The notes below the pieces were generated by a model that worked only from the letters and a program-made list of their open reading frames with translations, searched no databases and was not told the origin of the DNA. Below are positions 56,051-63,575 of a stretch of 64,000 bases of DNA, in pieces (within the stretch, counting starts at the first letter, position 1; every line of letters begins with the position of its first letter). This stretch comes from Mycobacterium sp. MYCO198283. GTDB taxonomy: Bacteria; Actinomycetota; Actinomycetes; Mycobacteriales; Mycobacteriaceae. The position numbers and the translations under genes are program-made. The DNA is taken from positions 124,001-188,000 of the forward strand of contig NZ_JAJQJI010000006.1 in assembly GCF_021213805.1 (NCBI RefSeq). Reading direction: 5' to 3'.

Positions 56051-57351
56051 GTGCCGCAGCTCACCGCGAGCAGCGCCATGTCGTCGTGGGGGTGGCCGTC
56101 GAGGAACTCGATCACGTCCTGCTCGACCGCTTCGCACACGGTGTCCGGCGCCGCGCCCGCGTAGGCCGGCAGCAGCCGCAGCAGCCGTTCGACACCGTAG
56201 AAGCCGTCGGCGCCGCGCGCCTCGTCGATGCCGTCGGTGAACATCAGCAAGGTGTCGCCGCGCCGCAACTGCACGTGCGCGGGCCGGTAGCTGACCTGGC
56301 GCAGCACCCCGGCCGCCGTCCCCGACGCCGCGACCTGTTCGACGGTCCCGTCGGCCCGCAGCACGATCGGAGCGGGATGGCCGGCGGCCACGAGTTCGAC
56401 GTCGGCGCGCCCGCCGTCGGCGACGCTGCGGACCCGCGCGCAGACCACGGTGACGAACGGCGTCGCCCCGGACTCGTGCATGACGGTGTTCACCGCGCTG
56501 AGCAGCGGCGCGGGCCGGCGGTCGAAGTGCGCGGCCATGCGGATGCTCTGCCGGGTGCGGCCGGTCAGCGCAGCGACCTCGGCGCCCTTACCGCAGACAT
56601 CGCCCAGGCTGAACAGCCAGTCGTCGTCCGCACCGTGCACGTCGTAGAAATCGCCGCCGATCTCCAGGTGCTCGGCGGCGGGCCGATACCGCGCCGCGAG
56701 CCGCAACCCGTCGATCGCCGGCAGGGACGGCGGGCGCAGGCTCTCGGCCAGCGCGGCCGCGATCCGGGCCCGCTCCTCGTAGAGCCGGGCGGAGTCCAGC
56801 GGGACGGCGGCGCGGGCCGCGACCCGTTCGGCGAAGGCCACCTCGTCGTCGTCGAAACCGCGACCCTGCCCGCGCACCAGCACGAGCGCGCCGAATGTCG
56901 CGCCCCGCGCGGTGAGCCCGAGGCCGAGCACGTCGGCGGGCCGCAGCGACGCCGCCTGCCGACGCAGCGCGTCGTCGGGCACCATGCTGGACAGCCCGTC
57001 GGCCGACGCCATGTCCAGCGCGACGTGCAGCAGTTCGGAGCGCCCCGTCTGCAGCACGCGGCCGAGGTGCGAATGCGCGACCGCGGCCCTCGACAGCACC
57101 CGGGCGGCGGTCACGTCGTCGCCACCGGCGAGCAGCAGCTCCCCGGTCGCGCTGTCGGGCAGGACGAGCATCGCCCAGTCGGCGAGCTGCGGGCGCACGA
57201 GCGTCAACAGTCGCAGTGCGCTGCGGCGCAGGTTCAGCGAGCCGGCCAACCCCGCGGTGATCTCCTCGGCCAGCTCGGCGCGGACCTGCCCGAGCGCAGC
57301 GACATCGTGCGTCGCGCTGGTCGCTGCCGACGCGGTCTCCTTCGCCACCAT
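56047..57351 (-). CDS. GAF-type sensor PP2C/SpoIIE serine phosphatase (RsbU-like)
   Basis: A 434-residue protein with a GAF-like sensory domain (about residues 20-195; WAMLVLPDSATGELLLAGG and ADVLGLGLTARGATFGALVLV) and a PP2C/SpoIIE phosphatase domain (about 215-434). Metal-binding motifs are GGDFYDV, SLGDVCGKGAEVAAL, ELVAAGHPAPIVL, LLMFTDGIDEAR and HDDMALLAV. Such enzymes dephosphorylate anti-anti-sigma factors of partner-switching systems. No anti-sigma or STAS protein is encoded next to it. It is coupled to the B12-binding gene, which probably tunes its activity. Confidence 0.92.
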   Translation of the reverse strand: MVAKETASAATSATHDVAALGQVRAELAEEITAGLAGSLNLRRSALRLLTLVRPQLADWAMLVLPDSATGELLLAGGDDVTAARVLSRAAVAHSHLGRVLQTGRSELLHVALDMASADGLSSMVPDDALRRQAASLRPADVLGLGLTARGATFGALVLVRGQGRGFDDDEVAFAERVAARAAVPLDSARLYEERARIAAALAESLRPPSLPAIDGLRLAARYRPAAEHLEIGGDFYDVHGADDDWLFSLGDVCGKGAEVAALTGRTRQSIRMAAHFDRRPAPLLSAVNTVMHESGATPFVTVVCARVRSVADGGRADVELVAAGHPAPIVLRADGTVEQVAASGTAAGVLRQVSYRPAHVQLRRGDTLLMFTDGIDEARGADGFYGVERLLRLLPAYAGAAPDTVCEAVEQDVIEFLDGHPHDDMALLAVSCGT

Positions 57352-57480
57352 GAAGTACGACTTCCTTGCCCTGCTCGAGCGTTCGGGGGAGCGGTCTCGA
57401 AGTATTCGGGACCGGTGCCGCCGCGGATGGACTCACCCGCCGACGCGCGGCCGTATGCGACCAGGACTAGGCGCTCGCCT

Positions 57481-58356
57481 TCACCCTAGTGCCGCTTCGG
57501 GGGTTCGGGTGGTGTGCCAGGCATCTTTGCGGGCGCCGACCCGCCGCCGGTATGCCGACGGGGTTTCGCCGCTGAACTCCGTGAACGCCCGGGTGAACGC
57601 GCTCAGACTCTCGAACCCGACGGCGGTCGACGTCTCCTGCACGGACTGGCCGGGCGCGGCCAGCAGCGCCATCGCGCGCAGCATCCGCGCATGCAGCAGA
57701 TAGGTGCGCCATGACAGGCCGAGTTCGGTGTGGAATTGCCGACGCAACGTGCGCTCGGACACCGCCACCGCGCGGCTGACCTCCTGCACGGTCACCGACT
57801 GCAGGTGCTCCTTGGTGTAGGCCATCGCCGCCGCCACCACCGGATTGTCCGATGCCGGCAGGCTCAGCGGCGCCTCGTGATCGAGCGCCTCGAGCACCAG
57901 GTGGCCGAGCGTGCGGAAGAAGCCGTCGGACACCGAATCGTCCTCGCCGCCGACGTCGCGACCGATCGGCCACCGCAGCGCGTGGATCATCATCTCGCGG
58001 ATCAGCGGCGACACCGCCAGGATGCGGGCGCGGCGGCCGGCGTCGGGGATGAGGTCCGGTTCGAACATCACGGCGACGGACTGCACCTCGGGATTCATCG
58101 TCGCCTGGTGTTCGAGGCCGACCGGGATCCACGCCGCCTGCTGCGGCGGGAGCAGGTAATGGGCGGTGGCGGTCTCCACTTCCACCACCCCCCCGATCGC
58201 GTACTGGATCTGGTGCAGGTCGTGCGAGTGCCAGCCGGTCACCAGCCGATGGCCCTCGTAGAGGTAGCTGCCGGCGCGAGCGCGGCCACCGCGCCGCAGC
58301 TCGATCACTTTGGCCGGTTCAGCGAAAGCATTGGCCGAACGCGCAGAGACGGTCAC
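57481..58356 (-). CDS. AraC family transcriptional regulator
   Basis: A 291-residue regulator with an N-terminal cupin sensor domain (GWHSHDLHQIQYAIGGVVEVET and PPQQAAWIPVGLEH) and a C-terminal AraC HTH pair (VQEVSRAVAVSERTLRRQFH and VGFESLSAFTRAF, then FSGETPSAYRR). It is divergent from the amidohydrolase gene with 92 bases between starts, so it probably controls that gene. The short inverted repeat at 58426-58439 may be part of its control region. Confidence 0.92.
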   Translation of the reverse strand: MTVSARSANAFAEPAKVIELRRGGRARAGSYLYEGHRLVTGWHSHDLHQIQYAIGGVVEVETATAHYLLPPQQAAWIPVGLEHQATMNPEVQSVAVMFEPDLIPDAGRRARILAVSPLIREMMIHALRWPIGRDVGGEDDSVSDGFFRTLGHLVLEALDHEAPLSLPASDNPVVAAAMAYTKEHLQSVTVQEVSRAVAVSERTLRRQFHTELGLSWRTYLLHARMLRAMALLAAPGQSVQETSTAVGFESLSAFTRAFTEFSGETPSAYRRRVGARKDAWHTTRTPEAALG

Positions 58357-58425
58357 AACCGGGCAGGGTACAACGGGACACAGGTCCGTGGTGCGCTGTT
58401 TCGCCCAGCACGGCCGGCAGCGGCG

Positions 58426-58439
58426 TCACACACGTGTGA
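58426..58439. promoter_or_regulatory. Short inverted repeat TCACAC-AC-GTGTGA
   Basis: Six-base arms around a 2-base spacer, 9 bases upstream of the amidohydrolase start at 58449 and overlapping the approach to its GAAGGAGAG ribosome-binding site. AraC proteins usually bind direct repeats, so a different regulator or chance is possible. Confidence 0.35.
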
Positions 58440-58448
58440 AGGAGAGTC

Positions 58449-59711
58449 ATGCAGACCGACGACCTGATCCTGGTGAGCATCGACGACCACGTGGTCGAAC
58501 CACCCGACATGTTCCTGCGGCACGTGCCCGCGAAGTACCGCGACGAGGCGCCGATCGTCGTCACCGACGACAACGGCGTCGACCAGTGGATGTACCAGGG
58601 CCGGCCGCAGGGGGTCAGCGGCCTGAACGCGGTGGTGTCATGGCCCCCCGAGGAGTGGGGCCGTGACCCCGCCGGCTTCGCCGAGATGCGGCCCGGCGTC
58701 TACGACGTGCACGAGCGGGTCCGGGACATGAACCGCAACGGCATCTTGGCGTCGATGTGCTTCCCGACGTTCACCGGCTTCTCCGCTCGTCACCTCAACA
58801 TGCACCGCGAGGAGACGACGCTGGTGATGGTGTCGGCCTACAACGACTGGCACATCGACGAGTGGGCCGGCTCGTATCCGGGCCGCTTCATCCCGATCGC
58901 GATCATGCCGACGTGGAACCCGGAAGCCATGTGCCGCGAGATCCGCCGGGTCGCCGCCAAGGGCTGCCGCGCGGTCACGATGCCGGAGCTGCCGCACCTC
59001 GAAGGGTTGCCGAGCTACCACGACGAGGACTATTGGGGCCCGGTCTTCCGGACGCTGTCCGAGGAGAACGTGGTGATGTGCCTACACATCGGCACCGGCT
59101 TCGGCGCGATCAGCATGGCGCCGAACGCGCCGATCGACAACATGATCATCCTGGCGACGCAGGTCTCGGCGATGTGCGCCCAGGACCTGCTGTGGGGGCC
59201 CGCGATGCGCAACTATCCGGACCTGAAGTTCGCGTTCTCCGAGGGCGGCATCGGCTGGATCCCGTTCTACCTGGACCGCAGCGACCGGCACTACACCAAC
59301 CAGAAGTGGCTGCGCCGCGACTTCGGGGACAAGCTGCCGTCCGACGTGTTCCGTGAGCACTCGCTGGCGTGCTACGTCACCGACAAGACCTCGCTGAAGC
59401 TGCGCCACGAGATCGGCATCGACATCATCGCCTGGGAGTGCGACTACCCGCACTCGGACTGCTTCTGGCCCGACGCGCCCGAGCAGGTGCACGCCGAGCT
59501 CGTCGCGGCCGGCGCCGACGACACCGACATCAACAAGATCACCTGGCAGAACAGCTGCCGGTTCTTCAGCTGGGACCCGTTCCGGCACACCCCCCGCGAC
59601 GAGGCGACCGTCGCGGCGCTGCGGGCCAAGGGCGCCGACGTCGACGTCTCGATTCGGCCGCGCAAGGAGTGGGCGCGGCTCTACGAGGCCAAGCAGCTCG
59701 CGAAGGCGTGA
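58449..59711 (+). CDS. Amidohydrolase 2 family TIM-barrel hydrolase
   Basis: A 420-residue metal-dependent hydrolase or decarboxylase of the ACMSD-like group. The first metal motif is SIDDHVVEPPDMF with H14, followed by MCFPTFTGFSARHLNMHR, VMCLHIGTGFG with a metal His, FAFSEGGIGWIPFYLDR and IIAWECDYPHSDCFWPDA with the catalytic Asp. Mycobacterial relatives occur near steroid and aromatic catabolism genes. The divergent AraC regulator suggests an inducible substrate. The GAAGGAGAG ribosome-binding site supports the ATG at 58449. Confidence 0.9.
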   Translation: MQTDDLILVSIDDHVVEPPDMFLRHVPAKYRDEAPIVVTDDNGVDQWMYQGRPQGVSGLNAVVSWPPEEWGRDPAGFAEMRPGVYDVHERVRDMNRNGILASMCFPTFTGFSARHLNMHREETTLVMVSAYNDWHIDEWAGSYPGRFIPIAIMPTWNPEAMCREIRRVAAKGCRAVTMPELPHLEGLPSYHDEDYWGPVFRTLSEENVVMCLHIGTGFGAISMAPNAPIDNMIILATQVSAMCAQDLLWGPAMRNYPDLKFAFSEGGIGWIPFYLDRSDRHYTNQKWLRRDFGDKLPSDVFREHSLACYVTDKTSLKLRHEIGIDIIAWECDYPHSDCFWPDAPEQVHAELVAAGADDTDINKITWQNSCRFFSWDPFRHTPRDEATVAALRAKGADVDVSIRPRKEWARLYEAKQLAKA

Positions 59712-59714
59712 TGG

Positions 59715-59751
59715 CCGGCCCGCCGGCGGAGCCTGACGACGGCGGGTCCGG
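59715..59751. terminator. Hairpin between convergent genes
   Basis: CCGG-CCCGCCG (59715-59725) pairs with CGGCGGG-T-CCGG (59740-59751), an 11-bp stem with one bulged T and a 14-base loop, between the amidohydrolase and yaaA ends. Confidence 0.6.
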
Positions 59752-59754
59752 CGG

Positions 59755-60501
59755 CTACGCGGGGACGACGACCGTCAGCGCGGCGCCGTCGCGTTCGACC
59801 GTCATCCCGGCGCGGCGAGCCACCGCGGCCACCGCGGCGGCGTCACCGGGTTCGGCCCGGGTGCCGGCCAGCACCCGGGCGAGCCGGCCCTTGTGCGCCT
59901 TGTTGAAGTGGCTGACGATCGAGCGGCTGCCGTCGGCGCGCTCGGCGACCACGTCCACGCGCACCGCGCCCGGCACGCGCGCCAGGCTCCGGTAGGCCCC
60001 CGACCGCAGGTCGACCACCAGTTCGTCGGCGGCGATCCGGGCCAGCACCGGCTCCAATACCGGTCGCCAGCGGGCGGCGAGCGTGGGGGCGCCGGGCAGC
60101 TTCGCGCCTGCCGAGAGCCGGTAGGCAGGAATGGCGTCGTCGGCGCGCAGCAACCCGAACAGTGCCGACCCGACGGCCAGCCGACTGCGTGCCCGGTGCC
60201 GCGCTGCGCCGGACAGCGAGTCGACGTCGAGCGCGTCGTACAGCACCCCGGTGTAGCGGCGCAGCGCGGGCAACGTCGGCGCGGTGCGCAGTACGGCGTT
60301 CCGATCGATCTCCGCGTCCTGCGCGGCGGTCAGCGTCAACGCGCGCCGGCTCGCGTCCCGGTCCGCCGACAGCGCGATCAACTCGTCGACCAGGACGCGG
60401 CGCAGCGGCGTGAGCGCCGGCTCGGACAGCCCGTCGAAGTGAAGCGGTGGCCCGTCGCCGCCGGCCAGTTTGGTCTCCGACGGCGGCAGCAGCACGATCA
60501 C
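59755..60501 (-). CDS. yaaA: YaaA family peroxide-stress protein
   Basis: A 248-residue DUF328/YaaA protein: IVLLPPSETKLAGG at the N-terminus, RYTGVLYDALD near residue 81, SALFGLLRADDAIPAYRLSAG near 112, VVDLRSGAYRSL near 162 and VSHFNKAHKGRLAR near 197 with conserved His, Lys and Arg. E. coli YaaA lowers free iron under peroxide stress and has a DNA-binding fold. Length is close to normal. It stands alone, with 45 bases before the membrane-protein gene upstream on the same strand. Confidence 0.93.
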   Translation of the reverse strand: MIVLLPPSETKLAGGDGPPLHFDGLSEPALTPLRRVLVDELIALSADRDASRRALTLTAAQDAEIDRNAVLRTAPTLPALRRYTGVLYDALDVDSLSGAARHRARSRLAVGSALFGLLRADDAIPAYRLSAGAKLPGAPTLAARWRPVLEPVLARIAADELVVDLRSGAYRSLARVPGAVRVDVVAERADGSRSIVSHFNKAHKGRLARVLAGTRAEPGDAAAVAAVARRAGMTVERDGAALTVVVPA

Positions 60502-60546
60502 CGCGTCACGATAGCGACGCCGGCGCCGCGGCCCCTCGGCCGCTGC

Positions 60547-61281
60547 TCAGCGATCGGCGCTCGAGAACCACTTGGTCTTGATGCGCCAGGACTGCGCGGA
60601 GGAGAGCGCGAACCCGGCGCCGCACACGCACGCGAAGAACCACACCAGCACACCGTTCTCGACCAGCTGCAGCGACGGCACGAAGGCGGTGACGATGCGG
60701 ATGGTGCAGGCGACGATGCCGCACCCGGTCGCGAACAGGTAGACGTTGGCGATGCGGCGCGACCGCGGATCCTTACGCAACACCAGCAGCGCCCGCCAGC
60801 CGTAGCCGAGCAGGTAGATGAGCGTGCCGCACAGCAGCAGCCAGTACGTGGTCAGCCAGGCGTCGGTGGGCACGGTGAAGAAGTCGTCCCGGTAGACGTG
60901 CGCGCCGTTGCCGAACGTGAAGGTGGCCAACAGGAGCGGGATGCACAGCGTCGCCGGGCGCTCGACGTACTGCTTGAACGTGGACTGCATGGCGTGGTCG
61001 TCCTGCAGCCGGCCGAGGGTGTTGTAGACGATGGCCGACGCCGCGACGATGTAGCAGTCGTGTCCCAGATAGTCCTCAAGGTTCCATTTGCCGGTCAGCG
61101 CGTGCAACGCAGGGCCGAGTGTCTGCGACGCCAGCGGCGACATCAGCGCGACCGCCGCGCCCTGCAACGCGATGTTGAGGGTGGCGGCCACTTCCCAGCG
61201 ACAGTTCCAGGTGACCCGCCGGATCCACAGGCTCCACGCGATGCACGCCAGCGTGATCGCGATGAGTACCGCTAGAGCCAT
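60547..61281 (-). CDS. Hypothetical multi-pass membrane protein
   Basis: A 244-residue membrane protein with about six hydrophobic helices, starting LAVLIAITLACIAWSLWIRR and ending VWFFACVCGAGFALSSAQSW. A conserved-looking loop WNLEDYLGHDCYIVAASAIVYN lies near residue 66. I do not recognise the family. On the same strand, 46 bases upstream, ends an HTH regulator gene; together they may be an operon. This pairing resembles small regulator/membrane modules of actinomycetes, but no function can be assigned. Confidence 0.75.
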   Translation of the reverse strand: MALAVLIAITLACIAWSLWIRRVTWNCRWEVAATLNIALQGAAVALMSPLASQTLGPALHALTGKWNLEDYLGHDCYIVAASAIVYNTLGRLQDDHAMQSTFKQYVERPATLCIPLLLATFTFGNGAHVYRDDFFTVPTDAWLTTYWLLLCGTLIYLLGYGWRALLVLRKDPRSRRIANVYLFATGCGIVACTIRIVTAFVPSLQLVENGVLVWFFACVCGAGFALSSAQSWRIKTKWFSSADR

Positions 61282-61327
61282 CCGGGCGCCTCGCCGAGGG
61301 GGGAAGTGTGGTCAACGAATTGTATAG

Positions 61328-61699
61328 CTAGAGCGGCGGCGCGTCCTGGCGCGGAGAAAGGTCCCGCAACTTTTTCCGGCGGGTCGAGGTGGTGGTGGCC
61401 GCCGGCGCCTCCGCAACGGTGACCGGCGCCGACTGCAGGTAGCTGTAGACCTCTTGCCGGCTCATCAGGCCGAAGCGGATCTGCAGGTCGGGGTAGCTGA
61501 GCCCGAACCGGTCGGAGACGCGCCGCAATTCCTCGGCGTTGGGGTAGTCGGACTCCTTGATGCGCCGGTAGTACGTGCTACTCGACGTGCCCAGGGCGTC
61601 GTAGATGTCCTTGGCCTCGACCTCGCCGTCCAGCAGGTAGTCGAGCAGCGCCTTGAGCTGTCTGCCGTTCTCGTCCGTCCGTGGCACGACTCCCACCAT
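61328..61699 (-). CDS. Small HTH regulator
   Basis: A 123-residue protein with a helix-turn-helix-like N-terminal region: GRQLKALLDYLLDGEVEAKDIYDALGTSSSTYYRRI, written here as two adjoining parts, then ELRRVSDRFGLSYPDLQIRFGL. The C-terminal 40 residues are basic and flexible (TSTRRKKLRDL). The ATG at 61699 has GGAAGAG upstream and is preferred over 61771. The shape resembles phage or mobile-element repressors but no other phage genes are nearby. A 10-base palindrome lies 11 bases upstream, possibly its own operator. Confidence 0.72.
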   Translation of the reverse strand: MVGVVPRTDENGRQLKALLDYLLDGEVEAKDIYDALGTSSSTYYRRIKESDYPNAEELRRVSDRFGLSYPDLQIRFGLMSRQEVYSYLQSAPVTVAEAPAATTTSTRRKKLRDLSPRQDAPPL

Positions 61700-61821
61700 A
61701 GCGGCTCTTCCGTTAACGGGCATCGTCGACCAGCAACCGAGCGGACACTCCGTTATTGACAGTGCCGTCACAGTTCTGGCAGTGGTCTCCCAAATCTGGG
61801 AATCGGCGGTATCGTGAGCTC
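61700..61821. promoter_or_regulatory. Divergent control region with several inverted repeats
   Basis: It contains the palindrome CCGTTAACGG (61710-61719), TGAC-N6-GTCA (61757-61770) and TCCCA-N4-TGGGA (61788-61801). The first is 11 bases upstream of the HTH gene start and the last 21 bases upstream of the divergent gene at 61822. It is the most AT-rich stretch near this locus. Confidence 0.5.
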
Positions 61822-62457
61822 ATGGTCGCTCCCATGGTTGCTCCCGGTCTCGCGTCGACACTCACGGTGGCCGACTCCAGCGCGTCCGGTGCGCCCCGCG
61901 CCGACGACATCGTGACGCTCACCGCGCCGCTGGCCGCCCCGCTCACCGACGAACTCGACGGCGCAGGGGAGTACCTCGGGGTCACCGTGGAAGAGATCCT
62001 GCTTGCGGCGCTCGCCGGCGCCGTCGCCAAGACGTTCGGCGAGGGCGAGCTGCGGGTCGATGTCGCGACCCCCGTCGGCACCGAGTTCCCGGTGACGATC
62101 AGCTGCGTCGACCATCACGGCAGCGCCGCGAACGAGGCGCTCGTCGCCGTCCGCCGCGCGCTGGCCACCGCACCGCGGCGCGGCCCGCACGACCGGGCGG
62201 CCCAGGCCCAGTTCGGCTACCGCGCCGACGGTGTGAGCGACGAGGACACCTGGAACCCCGACCGGGCCCTGCAGGTGCGTGCGCTGCGCCGCGACGGCAC
62301 GCTCGAACTGCAGTGGCGTTACGACATGCGCCGCTTCTTCGCCGCCACGGTGGCCGAACTGGCCGAGCAGTTCCCGCTGGCGCTCATCGAGATCACCTCC
62401 GAGGCCGTCGCGCCGATCTACGGCGTGACGCCGGTGGCCGCCCGCAGCTACGCCTGA
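61822..62457 (+). CDS. Short condensation-domain-like protein
   Basis: A 211-residue protein. The segment YLGVTVEEILLAALAGAVAKTFGEGELRVDVATPVG (adjoining parts near residues 50-85) resembles the C-terminal half of NRPS condensation/acyltransferase domains, such as PapA- or WS/DGAT-type proteins. The HHxxxDG catalytic motif is missing, although a VDHHGSA stretch occurs near 95. It is therefore probably a non-catalytic or minimal relative. ATG choices at 61822 and 61834 are both possible. It is divergent from the HTH gene. Confidence 0.6.
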   Translation: MVAPMVAPGLASTLTVADSSASGAPRADDIVTLTAPLAAPLTDELDGAGEYLGVTVEEILLAALAGAVAKTFGEGELRVDVATPVGTEFPVTISCVDHHGSAANEALVAVRRALATAPRRGPHDRAAQAQFGYRADGVSDEDTWNPDRALQVRALRRDGTLELQWRYDMRRFFAATVAELAEQFPLALIEITSEAVAPIYGVTPVAARSYA

Positions 62458-62461
62458 CGGA

Positions 62462-63124
62462 CTACGCGCCGAGCACTGCCTGCGCGATCCGCTCGGCGAC
62501 CGTCGCCGCCGTCGCCAACGACGCCGCGTCCTCGGCCGGGTCGTACCGGTCGGCGGCGGCGTCGTAGACCGCGCCCGCGATGGCGCCGTGGTCGGTGTCG
62601 AGCAGGCCGACCGTCACGTCCCACCCCGCCGCGCGCAGTGACGCCGCGAAATCGGTGCTCACCGACGGCGGCACCACGTCGTCGGCCGTGCCGTGCAACA
62701 GCAGGAACGGCGTGGCCGGGCCGTCGGGAACATCCAACCCGGCGCCGGTGAACGGGTCGGGCGCCGTGAACGCGCCGGCCAGGCACACGGTGTGCCGCAC
62801 CGGAACGCCCAGCTCCGACGCCCGGAACGTCAGCGCGGCCGCCGCGGCGCCGCCCATCGACCAGCCGACCACCACCAGCGCCCCGCCGCCGCGCTGCCGC
62901 GCGAACTCCGCCGAGCCGAGCAGGTCGCCTCGACCCCGGTCCGCCGCGCGCGCGTTCCAGTCGGCGGCCACCACGTGCACGCCGTGGCCGGCGATGCGCT
63001 CGGCGAGCGGACGCACGGCCGCCCGGCTGTCGGCCTGCAAGCCGTGCCACACCAGCGCGACCGGATCCGCGGGATCGCCGTAGAGGTCGGCGTGGCGGCC
63101 CGGCGCATATTCCTCCGTCGTCAA
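62462..63124 (-). CDS. Alpha/beta hydrolase (dienelactone-hydrolase-like)
   Basis: A 220-residue serine hydrolase. The oxyanion strand is VALVWHGLQADSR, the nucleophile elbow is VVVGWSMGGAAAAALTF (Ser at about residue 89), the Asp is in LLLHGTADDVVPPS and the His in LLDTDHGAIAGAVY. No signal peptide. It resembles small lysophospholipase- or DLH-type hydrolases; substrate unknown. The response-regulator gene stops 10 bases upstream on the same strand. Confidence 0.87.
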   Translation of the reverse strand: MTTEEYAPGRHADLYGDPADPVALVWHGLQADSRAAVRPLAERIAGHGVHVVAADWNARAADRGRGDLLGSAEFARQRGGGALVVVGWSMGGAAAAALTFRASELGVPVRHTVCLAGAFTAPDPFTGAGLDVPDGPATPFLLLHGTADDVVPPSVSTDFAASLRAAGWDVTVGLLDTDHGAIAGAVYDAAADRYDPAEDAASLATAATVAERIAQAVLGA

Positions 63125-63134
63125 GACCCGGCCC

Positions 63135-63575
63135 TCAGGACTGCGGCAGCCGGACCACCTGGACGAAGAACTCGTCGATCTGGCGGACGGCGTTCATGAA
63201 CTGGTCGAGATCCACCGGTTTGGTGACGTAGGCGTTGGCGTGGAGCTTGTAGCTGCGCAGGATGTCCTCCTCGGCCGACGACGTCGTCAGCACGACCACC
63301 GGGATGTGGGAGAGCTGCGGATCGGACTTGACCCGCTCGAGCAACTGCCGGCCGTCGTACTTGGGCAGGTTGAGGTCGAGCAGGATCAGGTCGGGGCGCG
63401 GCGCGTTCTCGTACGGGTGCCGCCGGTACAGGAAGTCCAGCCCCTCCTCGCCGTCGTGGGCGACGTGCAGCGTGTTGCTGATCTTGTTGTGCTCGAACGC
63501 CTCCCGGGTGATCAGCTCGTCGCCGGGGTCGTCCTCGACCAGCAGCACGTCGATCGGCCGGGTTTCGTACGCCAT
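63135..63575 (-). CDS. Rcp1-like single-domain response regulator (internal start)
   Basis: A 146-residue receiver domain starting MAYETRPIDVLLVEDDPGD. The phosphoacceptor Asp is in DLILLDLNLPKYDG, the Thr in VVVLTTSSAEED and the Lys in AYVTKPVDLDQF; FLYRR and the C-terminal FFVQVVRLP match Rcp1-type regulators that work with phytochrome kinases. There is no output domain. The ATG at 63575 has a strong AAGGAG 7 bases upstream, embedded in the kinase reading frame, so separate translation is likely in addition to, or instead of, the fusion. Confidence 0.85.
   Translation of the reverse strand: MAYETRPIDVLLVEDDPGDELITREAFEHNKISNTLHVAHDGEEGLDFLYRRHPYENAPRPDLILLDLNLPKYDGRQLLERVKSDPQLSHIPVVVLTTSSAEEDILRSYKLHANAYVTKPVDLDQFMNAVRQIDEFFVQVVRLPQS

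Noticed and set aside
55004..57351. Cobalamin riboswitch near the B12-binding gene
   Set aside because: The start of the operon has only about 130 bases of leader and no B12-box-like conserved element that I could recognise.
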